The notes under the pieces are model-generated. The model made no database searches, was not told the DNA's origin, and saw only the letters and a list, made by a program, of their open reading frames with translations. From an uncultured Bacteroidia bacterium (lineage in GTDB: Bacteria; Bacteroidota; Bacteroidia; Bacteroidales; F082), in the NCBI GenBank assembly GCA_902801625.1, contig CADCJI010000007.1, positions 40,800 to 104,799 of the forward strand: a DNA stretch of 64,000 bases. The letters are read 5' to 3'. A program made the position numbers and the translations under genes. Below, piece by piece: positions 44,325-50,751 of this stretch; position 1 is the first letter of the stretch, and each line of letters starts with the position of its first letter.

Positions 44325-44397
44325 CCCCGATGAGCCAAAATGGGTAATAACCTTGGTAAAAATGCAATGGAAAACGATAAAAACAACGAGACCCAAA
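44325..44397 (+). repeat. Direct repeat, copy 2 (matches 43303-43377)
   Basis: The second copy of the leader plus 5' coding segment, here in front of the intact first precursor. Its presence on both sides of the exported-protein gene suggests duplication of a precursor gene around that gene. Confidence 0.8.
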
Positions 44398-44744
44398 GCA
44401 GAAGACAATTTTTCAAAGAAGCGGCAAAAAAGACTTTGCCCATTTTAGAAATAGCCGTAATGGCCATGGCCGTTCCAAGCACATTACAATCGTGTAAAAA
44501 AATCTCCTTAGGGTGTGATGATGTTTGTACTAATGCTTGTAAAACCACTTGCAGGACTACTTGTGTAGGTAATTGTTCAAATTCTTGTTCTGGCTCATGT
44601 AAGTCCGCTTGTACAGTAACTTGTTCTACTGCATGCACTACTACCTGCAAAAATTCCTGCAAAACTTCCTGCAAAACAACTTGTAATACAACTTGTAAAA
44701 CAACTTGTAGAAATAGTTGTAGGACTGCAACAAGGTTTTATTAA
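44367..44744 (+). CDS. CXXX-repeat RiPP precursor peptide 1 with Tat signal
   Basis: 125 residues from MENDKNNETQSRRQFFKEAA; the upstream ATG at 44340 lies within the duplicated leader and I reject it because the second precursor aligns from this Met. The twin-arginine motif SRRQFFK is followed by a basic stretch and a hydrophobic run (TLPILEIAVMAMAVPSTLQS), with LQSC as a possible lipobox. The core has 18 cysteines at strict four-residue spacing (CDDVCTNACKTTC, CSNSCSGSCKSAC, CKNSCKTSCKTTC) and ends TATRFY. This is the CXXX-repeat target of radical SAM maturases. The leader is a Tat signal rather than a GG-type leader. Confidence 0.88.
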   Translation: MENDKNNETQSRRQFFKEAAKKTLPILEIAVMAMAVPSTLQSCKKISLGCDDVCTNACKTTCRTTCVGNCSNSCSGSCKSACTVTCSTACTTTCKNSCKTSCKTTCNTTCKTTCRNSCRTATRFY

Positions 44745-44821
44745 ATAAGATCCACAATTTTCTGACATCATGAAAAAACATATTCATCGTTATTATTTGA
44801 GTATCAGCTAAGTTAATTATA

Positions 44822-45115
44822 ATGAAAAACGAACTTAAAAACAGAAGAGAATTCTTCAAAGAAGCGGCAAAAAAGACTTTACCCATTTTAGGAATGGCCG
44901 TAATAGCCATGGCTGTTCCAAGCACATTACAATCGTGTAAAAAGATTTCCTTAGGTTGTGATGATGTTTGTACTAATGCATGTAAAACCACTTGCAAAAC
45001 CACTTGTGTAGGAGGTGCTAAATGCAGTTGCGGTTCAGGTTGTACTACTTCCTGTTATAATAGAGGTTGTAGTAGTACATGCTACAGTAAATGTAATGCA
45101 AATACAAGGTTTTAA
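44822..45115 (+). CDS. CXXX-repeat RiPP precursor peptide 2 with Tat signal
   Basis: 97 residues. The N-terminus (NRREFFKEAAKKTLPILGMA, then AVPSTLQSCKKISLGCDDVC) is nearly the same as precursor 1 through the first four core cysteines, but the core then differs: CVGGAKCSCGSGCTTSC and CYSKCNANTRF, with CX5C, CXC and CX4C spacings in place of strict CX3C, and 12 core cysteines. The shared TRF ending suggests a common recognition feature. The stop codon overlaps the start of the radical SAM gene by one base (TAATG), so translation is coupled. Confidence 0.88.
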   Translation: MKNELKNRREFFKEAAKKTLPILGMAVIAMAVPSTLQSCKKISLGCDDVCTNACKTTCKTTCVGGAKCSCGSGCTTSCYNRGCSSTCYSKCNANTRF

Positions 45116-46335
45116 TGACAATTATAAAAGCCCAACAAGAATCCTGGCAGTCCGGCATGGCGAAGAACATCACCTTCATCGTCACGAAGGACTGCCAATT
45201 GGCTTGCAAATACTGCTACCTCGTCGGAAAGAACGTGAAGGAACGCATGCCTTGGGATGTGGCCAAGACTTTTATCGACTATGTGCTTGACCATGAGACC
45301 GACCCAGAATTTGCTGAAGAATCTGTAGTGTGGGACTTCATCGGCGGCGAGCCATTCTTAGAGATAGAGCTTATCGACAAGATTTGCGACTACATCAAAA
45401 CCGAACTATTCCGCCGTAACCACCATTGGTTCAACAGTTACCGTTTCTCCTTCTCCACCAACGGCATCAACTATCACGAGAAGGCCGTGCAAGACTTCAT
45501 CCAAAAGAACCTTGACCACCTTTCCATCGGCATCACCATCGACGGAACGGAGAAGAAGCACGACTTGAACCGAGTGTATAAGATTACTGAAAAAGGCTCG
45601 TACCAAGATGTAGTGAAGAACATTCCTCTTTGGTTGGAGCAGTTTCCGGGCAGCGGCACCAAGGTCACTATCTCCTCAGTGGACATACCCTATATCACTG
45701 AAAGCGTGCTACATCTCTACAGCCTCGGCATCCACGAGGTGAACATCAACGTGGTGTTTGAGGATGTGTGGCAAGAAGGTGATGACTTGAAGTTTGAGGA
45801 ACAACTTATGCAACTGGCCGATGCCATCATCGATGGTGGCTACTACCAAGACTACGCCTGCTCGTTCTTCTCGGAACACATCGGCAAGCCCATGAACCTC
45901 GAGCGAGACAACCATAACTGGTGCGGCGCTGGCAAGATGCTCAGTGTGGACGCGGCAGGAAACCTTTATCCCTGTACCCGCTTCGCACAATACTCGCTCC
46001 GCGACAAGGATGCTTGGATTATCGGCAACATCCACGACGGTATCGATAAGAACAAGCTCCGTCCCTTCCTAACTTTGGACCTTACAACTCAAAGTCCGCA
46101 GAAATGCATAGAATGTGAGGTAGCGAGCGGCTGTGCCTGGTGCCAAGGCGAGAACTACGATGCTGCGAAGACTCATACCGTGTTCCAACGCGCCACGGCC
46201 ATCTGCCTCATGCACAAGGCAAGGGTGAGAGCCAATAACTACTACTGGAACAAGCTCTACCGCAAGCTCGAACTGGAAGACCTGCGAGAACAGTATGAAG
46301 CCAAAAAACGCGAAGTGAAACCCAAAATCTGCTAA
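45115..46335 (+). CDS. Radical SAM/SPASM peptide maturase, CXXX-repeat target family
   Basis: 406 residues. The radical SAM cluster motif CQLACKYCY has Cys27, Cys31 and Cys34 (CxxxCxxC) in TFIVTKDCQLACKYC, followed by the GGEP motif (WDFIGGEPFLEIELIDKICD). The C-terminal SPASM-like region has WCGAGKMLSVDAAGNLYPCT, KCIECEVASGCAWCQGENYD and a final ATAICLMH, enough cysteines for auxiliary [4Fe-4S] clusters. Members of this family act on CXXX-repeat peptides, probably making thioether or related cross-links to Cys. Being coupled to the precursor gene supports that pairing; the bond type cannot be read from sequence. Confidence 0.88.
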   Translation: MTIIKAQQESWQSGMAKNITFIVTKDCQLACKYCYLVGKNVKERMPWDVAKTFIDYVLDHETDPEFAEESVVWDFIGGEPFLEIELIDKICDYIKTELFRRNHHWFNSYRFSFSTNGINYHEKAVQDFIQKNLDHLSIGITIDGTEKKHDLNRVYKITEKGSYQDVVKNIPLWLEQFPGSGTKVTISSVDIPYITESVLHLYSLGIHEVNINVVFEDVWQEGDDLKFEEQLMQLADAIIDGGYYQDYACSFFSEHIGKPMNLERDNHNWCGAGKMLSVDAAGNLYPCTRFAQYSLRDKDAWIIGNIHDGIDKNKLRPFLTLDLTTQSPQKCIECEVASGCAWCQGENYDAAKTHTVFQRATAICLMHKARVRANNYYWNKLYRKLELEDLREQYEAKKREVKPKIC

Positions 46336-46338
46336 GCC

Positions 46339-47331
46339 ATGCTGCAATACCTTGTTATATTATTGGATGACACCAGTGTGGCCTACTGCCATGCCGACAA
46401 CCCGCTGAAAGAGCACAACCTCACGCCGCTCGAAACCTTGAAAAAAGGTATCCTCTTTGGGATGAAGCAAAACCTAATGATTCAGTATGTTTTCCCCAAC
46501 TATGAACTTCCGACAGCATATGCCGAAGTCATCGAGAGCATCGACAATGTGAAGATTTATCCCATTGGTTGCAAGCCCGTTACTAGCATTGAGGATGGCA
46601 ATGATATCGATGTGGAAGTGGCAAATGATGTTCCCGAAAAAGTGGAAGCCAAAAATTTGGTGCTGCGCCTTACTTTCAGCGAAATGCTGAAACAGAAGAA
46701 CGAAATTGCCAAGCTTTTTGTCTTGGGAGCAAGAGTCAACCTTTGCATTATTGATGTGGAACAATTCGCGGAAGAGCAAATTGAAACCTACAAGCAAGTC
46801 TTGAACGAGTGGAACACCACTTTGCTTAACCTATACAAACAAGGCAAATCGCCACAATTCAACCTCTTGACCGACAGGATCATGTTGGAGAAGATGCACA
46901 ACTGCGAGGCAGGTGTTAACAACATCACACTTGCGCCGAACGGGAAGTTCTATCTCTGCCCTGCATTCTACTATGACGAGCAAATGAAGGTCTTCAATCA
47001 ACTGAACCACCACAATCCCTCCTCGGACAATTCTGTTGGCGACTTGGAGAAAGGTTTGGATATCCCCAATCCGCAACTGCTCCACCTCGACCACGCGCCC
47101 TTGTGCCGCAATTGCGATGCCTACCAGTGTCGCCGCTGCATATGGCTTAACCGCCGCCTGACTTGGGACCTTAACACGCCCTCGCGCCAGCAATGTGTGA
47201 TGGCTCACATTGAGCGAAATGCTTCACGAGCCTTGCTGAACGACATCCGCAAGGTCAGCAAGTTCATGCCAGAGATTGACATCAAGGAAATCAACTACTT
47301 GGACCCATTTGAGGTCAGGAAGGAATTTTAG
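46339..47331 (+). CDS. CXXX repeat peptide maturase (SPASM-bearing, no radical SAM motif)
   Basis: 330 residues, 3 bp after the radical SAM gene. The N-terminal half lacks CxxxCxxC, but the second half keeps a SPASM-like cysteine series: HNCEAGVNNITLAPNGKFYL with the next Cys, APLCRNCDAYQCRRCIWLNR and RQQCVMAHIERNAS. It matches the family named CXXX repeat peptide maturase, found beside the radical SAM member in Bacteroidota. It is probably a substrate-binding or cluster-carrying partner of the active enzyme. It could also have a separate catalytic role, which sequence does not show. Confidence 0.75.
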   Translation: MLQYLVILLDDTSVAYCHADNPLKEHNLTPLETLKKGILFGMKQNLMIQYVFPNYELPTAYAEVIESIDNVKIYPIGCKPVTSIEDGNDIDVEVANDVPEKVEAKNLVLRLTFSEMLKQKNEIAKLFVLGARVNLCIIDVEQFAEEQIETYKQVLNEWNTTLLNLYKQGKSPQFNLLTDRIMLEKMHNCEAGVNNITLAPNGKFYLCPAFYYDEQMKVFNQLNHHNPSSDNSVGDLEKGLDIPNPQLLHLDHAPLCRNCDAYQCRRCIWLNRRLTWDLNTPSRQQCVMAHIERNASRALLNDIRKVSKFMPEIDIKEINYLDPFEVRKEF

Positions 47332-47335
47332 GACA

Positions 47336-47438
47336 CGCTTCGCGTCACTGCGAGGCACGAAGCAGTCCAGAACATCACCTTGATGGGAACTGGCAGCCTG
47401 GATTGCTTCGTTGTTCCTCCTCGCAATGACGCGAAGCG
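47336..47438. repeat. About 100-bp palindromic element inside the RiPP operon
   Basis: The left arm CGCTTCGCGTCACTGCGAGG continues with CACGAAGCAGTCCAG; the right arm is CTGGATTGCTTCGTTGTTCC, then TCCTCGCAATGACGCGAAGCG. The arms pair over about 38 bp with few bulges around a 25-bp middle. This matches the widespread CTGGATTGCTTCG...CAATGACG dispersed element of bacterial genomes. It sits between the second maturase and the modification-system gene. Confidence 0.85.
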
Positions 47439-47485
47439 ACGACAAGGCAGCAACAATTAAACGATAAACAATTCAACAATTAACA

Positions 47486-47755
47486 ATGAAAAAGAAAGTA
47501 GGTCAGGTCACCCCTGAAGAAAAAAACGAAATCCAGCAACTGTTCGAACGTCGCAACGGTCTAAATGAACTGGCAAAAATCCTTAGCGCCGATAATACGG
47601 AACTCTACGAAAAACTCGTCAAAGACATGGGCGAAACCAGCACCAAATTCCAAGGATGGTGGGATCGCATGTCGAAGAAATACCAATGGGAATCGGCAGA
47701 AAACGGCAACTGGGAAATCAACTTTGAAACCAACGAAATCTATCTTGTAGCATGA
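47486..47755 (+). CDS. CXXX repeat peptide modification system protein
   Basis: 89 residues, cytosolic and acidic/basic mixed, no membrane segment: [20 protein letters not shown], then [20 protein letters not shown] and a final [12 protein letters not shown]. It resembles the small partner protein regularly found in CXXX-repeat loci, where a helical fold with a Trp-rich turn is typical. It might deliver the leader or core to the maturase. Its stop overlaps the tatA start by 4 bp (ATGA), which ties the Tat genes to the RiPP operon. Confidence 0.72.
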   Translation: MKKKVGQVTPEEKNEIQQLFERRNGLNELAKILSADNTELYEKLVKDMGETSTKFQGWWDRMSKKYQWESAENGNWEINFETNEIYLVA

Positions 47756-47973
47756 CACTGTTATTCATAGGCACAACAGAACTTCTGCTCATCGCGGGCG
47801 TGGCCTTGCTCATCTTTGGCGGGAAAAAGATACCCGAGTTGATGAAAGGCTTAGGAAAGGGAGTGAAAAGCTACAAAGAAGGCTTGAATGAACCTTTAGA
47901 TGTGGAAGAACCTGAAAAGAAGGCGGATGAAGAAGAAACCCAGCCCGAAACAGGTGAAGGAAAAGGAAAATAA
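47752..47973 (+). CDS. tatA: Twin-arginine translocase subunit TatA
   Basis: 73 residues with the TatA plan: a short N-terminal helix [20 protein letters not shown], a hinge at [20 protein letters not shown], then an amphipathic helix and an acidic tail ([20 protein letters not shown]). It forms the pore-like oligomer that moves folded proteins across the inner membrane. It starts inside the modification-system gene and overlaps tatC by about 47 bp. In this phylum TatA commonly works without a separate TatB. Confidence 0.93.
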   Translation: MTLLFIGTTELLLIAGVALLIFGGKKIPELMKGLGKGVKSYKEGLNEPLDVEEPEKKADEEETQPETGEGKGK

Positions 47974-48766
47974 CCCTTCTTCCGACCCCAATATGCTGAC
48001 TTTCGGCGGACACCTTGAGGTGCTCCGAAAAATGCTGTTTCGCATCATTGCAGTTGTTATGGTGTTAGCGGTAGCTATTTTCTGTTTCAAAGAAAAAACA
48101 TTTGAGTTACTATTGGCACCCAGTCAATGGGATTTCATCACATACCGCTATATAGAAAAATTTCTACATTTGCTTGGATCTGAATTTACTTTCAACCAGT
48201 TCCACATCAATCTGATTGCCACTGAGTTGTCGAGTCAATTTATGACGCATATCACAACGGCAGTGTACCTCGGATTGTTAGGTGCTTCTCCCTACATCTT
48301 GGTCGAATTGTTCCGTTTCATCACACCCGCCTTGTACGAGAATGAGAAGAAATACTCCGTAAGTGTTGCAGCCACAATGTACCTGCTTTTCATCGTTGGT
48401 GTGCTGATGTCATACTTTGTCCTGTTTCCTATATCGTTCAGATTCCTTGGTACTTATAGTGTTTCAGGCATGGTGGAGAGTAACATCACACTGAAATCCT
48501 ATATCAGCACATTCACCACCTTGACTTTGGTTATGGGGTTGGTGTTCCAACTGCCCGTCATTGCCTTTTTCCTTGGCAAATTGGATATGATAAGATCCGA
48601 ATCACTAAAGCATTATCGAAAGCACGCCTTCCTTGTAATTATGGTCGTAGCAGCTATCATTACTCCACCCGACCTGATGACACTGATTTTGGTCACCATC
48701 CCACTTTATTTGCTCTATGAAGTGAGTATTTTAGTATTGAAACGGATGGAGAAAAGGAAGCGATAA
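47927..48766 (+). CDS. tatC: Twin-arginine translocase subunit TatC
   Basis: 279 residues from the ATG at 47927 ([20 protein letters not shown]). Six membrane helices of the TatC fold: [40 protein letters not shown] followed by [50 protein letters not shown] and [20 protein letters not shown]. The signal-binding first loop and the conserved Glu in VELFRF / TPALYENE are visible. TatC recognises the RR motif carried by both precursors upstream. The gene ends where the CotH gene on the other strand ends. Confidence 0.93.
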   Translation: MKKKPSPKQVKEKENNPSSDPNMLTFGGHLEVLRKMLFRIIAVVMVLAVAIFCFKEKTFELLLAPSQWDFITYRYIEKFLHLLGSEFTFNQFHINLIATELSSQFMTHITTAVYLGLLGASPYILVELFRFITPALYENEKKYSVSVAATMYLLFIVGVLMSYFVLFPISFRFLGTYSVSGMVESNITLKSYISTFTTLTLVMGLVFQLPVIAFFLGKLDMIRSESLKHYRKHAFLVIMVVAAIITPPDLMTLILVTIPLYLLYEVSILVLKRMEKRKR

Positions 48767-50401
48767 TTATTCCACCACCACCCTATCCACCTGCTGCTTT
48801 CCAGTAGTTAGAGTTACCAATGTGTAAACACCTTGGTTCAAACCTCGTGTGGAAATGACAAAAGCTTGTGTATTTGAAGTATTGGAATACACCAAGCGGC
48901 CCGTCATGTCGTATAATCTGACAGAAGCATCACCAGCTTCCGCAAAGCGGATGTTGATTCTGTCCTTGGCTGGATTGGGGTATATGGCTACACTTGAAAT
49001 CGGCCCTTCGACGGGCTCAGGAGCCTCTGGTTCCTCGATACCCCAAGTTCCACAAGCGGCATTGATTTCACCATCCAAATAACTGAAACGGTCGTCCAAC
49101 CAGTCGCTCAGGTAGGTCAACTGGCTCTCATCTACAGTAAACTCAGGCCATGCCTCATGCTCCCGCTCGTAAACACCGCTTTCAACCAATTCATCGTATT
49201 GGTTCTGAACCAATTCCATGATATGCTCGCGGTTCAAAAGGGTATCACGCAGTTCATTGTAACGGGTTTGCGCAGAGGCCACGAAACCATAATCATTACA
49301 GTCCTGTGTTAGGCGGTCGAAGAAGCCATTGCTCTTTAAACCAGCCGCGTTGTAAGTTTTGTTGCCGTCTGTATCCAAGCCCCAGATGGCATCCAAGTCC
49401 CAAGGCAGATACATATAGGTGCTTGACTTCTTGTAACGCGCCACAAACAAGTTGCGTCCCATGTTGTCCATAGCCATTAAACTATTGATAAACAAGTAGT
49501 AATCGATGGCATTATCCTTGTCAAACTGTGCGGCATACTGTGAATAGAACACATTGTCAGAGGCGTTCATCACGAAGTTGGTGAAACTGTAAAGATGGTT
49601 CCAGTTGATGGCGGTGTCACTCTCGTTGGGATAGACCCACTCATAGTTGTCCCAAGTGTCAAGCGTGTTGTCATACATTGGCAAGCTGTCAAAGGTCGGC
49701 GCGCCAGGGCCATTGCCCTTGTAGAGCACGCCACGGATGTCACCGTTGTATTTGCGCAGGCCGAGTTGCTTCCGGTCCATGCGCTCAGTCAAGGTGTAAA
49801 CGCCCAAGTATTCATCATTGATGAACAAGTCGGCATAGACCATACGGATGCCTGGCAAGGCAGCGGGTTCGCTTTCGGCATAAGGCAACTTGTACATCTC
49901 CATCCACAGTTCATTGGCCACCTTGTCGCGCAAGCGGAGCGGTTGAGCCCACATCGCCTCAAGGTTCCAGTCATCATCGCTGCGAAGCCCAAGGAAGGTG
50001 GTATCAGCCATCTCGGCGCCCGTCTCATCGGCCCAGAGCTCCACACGATACGATTTCTTGTCATACTGCTGCGAGGAGGTGCCCCTAATCTTGAATCCAG
50101 CGTGCATCGTGATGACATTGCCATCGGCATCAGCCACATTGATGAGGCCATGCACAGCAGGCGAGTTGACAATCGGGCCATCGGTGATGATGGTGACGAG
50201 CGGCATTTCGCTTCGATAATAGGTATAGGTTTCACCCTTCACCTCTATCGTTTCCTTATACGGCTTCATGCCCTCAAGCAGTCGTCCCGTGGCTACTATG
50301 ATTTTCTTCTCATGGTCGATGCCAAACGACTTCCCTACTTCCTGAGCTTTTATACTGCATGTCACTAATACTAGACTTATTATCAAAAAGAACTTCTTCA
50401 T
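48767..50401 (-). CDS. CotH-like kinase-fold exported protein with T9SS sorting domain
   Basis: 544 residues from MKKFFLIISLVLVTCSIKAQ, a signal peptide. The CotH core runs from about residue 90 to 400: GFKIRGTSSQQYDKKSYRVE, LGLRSDDDWNLEAMWAQPLR, then LGVYTLTERMDRKQLGLRKY and YMYLPWDLDAIWGLDTDG. CotH proteins are atypical protein kinases found in spore coats and on cell surfaces. The C-terminus is a type IX sorting domain (VAIYPNPAKDRINIRFAEAG, VRLYDMTGRLVYSN, GVYTLVTLTTGKQQVDRVVV). The linker contains PEAPEPVEGPIS, produced by a copy of the dispersed palindrome at 49002-49025. The longer start at 50422 would add a few residues from the repeat array. Confidence 0.85.
   Translation of the reverse strand: MKKFFLIISLVLVTCSIKAQEVGKSFGIDHEKKIIVATGRLLEGMKPYKETIEVKGETYTYYRSEMPLVTIITDGPIVNSPAVHGLINVADADGNVITMHAGFKIRGTSSQQYDKKSYRVELWADETGAEMADTTFLGLRSDDDWNLEAMWAQPLRLRDKVANELWMEMYKLPYAESEPAALPGIRMVYADLFINDEYLGVYTLTERMDRKQLGLRKYNGDIRGVLYKGNGPGAPTFDSLPMYDNTLDTWDNYEWVYPNESDTAINWNHLYSFTNFVMNASDNVFYSQYAAQFDKDNAIDYYLFINSLMAMDNMGRNLFVARYKKSSTYMYLPWDLDAIWGLDTDGNKTYNAAGLKSNGFFDRLTQDCNDYGFVASAQTRYNELRDTLLNREHIMELVQNQYDELVESGVYEREHEAWPEFTVDESQLTYLSDWLDDRFSYLDGEINAACGTWGIEEPEAPEPVEGPISSVAIYPNPAKDRINIRFAEAGDASVRLYDMTGRLVYSNTSNTQAFVISTRGLNQGVYTLVTLTTGKQQVDRVVVE
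49002..49025. repeat. Dispersed palindrome inside the CotH-like gene
   Basis: GGCCCTTCGACGGGCTCAGG plus AGCC, in frame, coding on the minus strand for APEPVEGP in the linker before the sorting domain. Confidence 0.88.
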
Positions 50402-50625
50402 ATTCAAAGATTCAAAATACAAGATTCAAAGATTCAAGATTCAAAGATTCAAAGATTCAAAGATTCAAAATTCAAGATTCAAAGATTCAAGATTCAAAGA
50501 TTCAAGATTCAAAGATTCAAAGATTCAAAGATTCAAAATTCAAGATTCAAAGATTCAAAATTCAAGATTCAAAGATTTAAAATTCAAAGATTCAAAGATT
50601 TAAAACTCAAAGATTCAAAGATTGG
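50402..50625. repeat. AAGATTCA word array
   Basis: More than 20 tandem copies of 7-8 bp words (AAGATTCA, AAATTCA, AAGATTTA) run from the signal-peptide codons of the CotH-like gene for about 220 bp. There are no spacers, so it is not a CRISPR array. A TATCAGC-type inverted word pair follows at 50626-50640. Confidence 0.9.
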
Positions 50626-50669
50626 CTGCTGGCTGATAGCTATTGGCAGCATCAACCCTTTATTAGGAG

Positions 50670-50691
50670 ATTGCGGGTCTGCGCCCGCAAT
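50670..50691. repeat. ATTGCGGG palindrome
   Basis: ATTGCGGG TCTGCG CCCGCAAT, a perfect 8-bp stem with a 6-nt loop, followed by GACGCGCAGG, another small dispersed-type element in the spacer downstream of the relA-like gene. Confidence 0.65.
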
Positions 50692-50751
50692 GACGCGCAG
50701 GGGTGGAGCTGCCAAAAGACAGAGGCTAGAAGCCCATTCCACATTCCTCAT

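Noticed and set aside
44340-44366. Longer start for precursor 1 (ATG at 44340)
   Set aside because: This segment belongs to the duplicated leader; precursor 2 and the decayed copy align only from the Met at 44367.
44321-44674. 117-residue minus-strand frame over precursor 1
   Set aside because: It is the complement of the Cys-repeat codons (VLQVV/VVHAVEQ repeats), and the plus-strand product has a Tat signal, family resemblance and operon context.
50402-50625. Possible CRISPR array
   Set aside because: Words are 7-8 bp with no unique spacers and no cas genes nearby.
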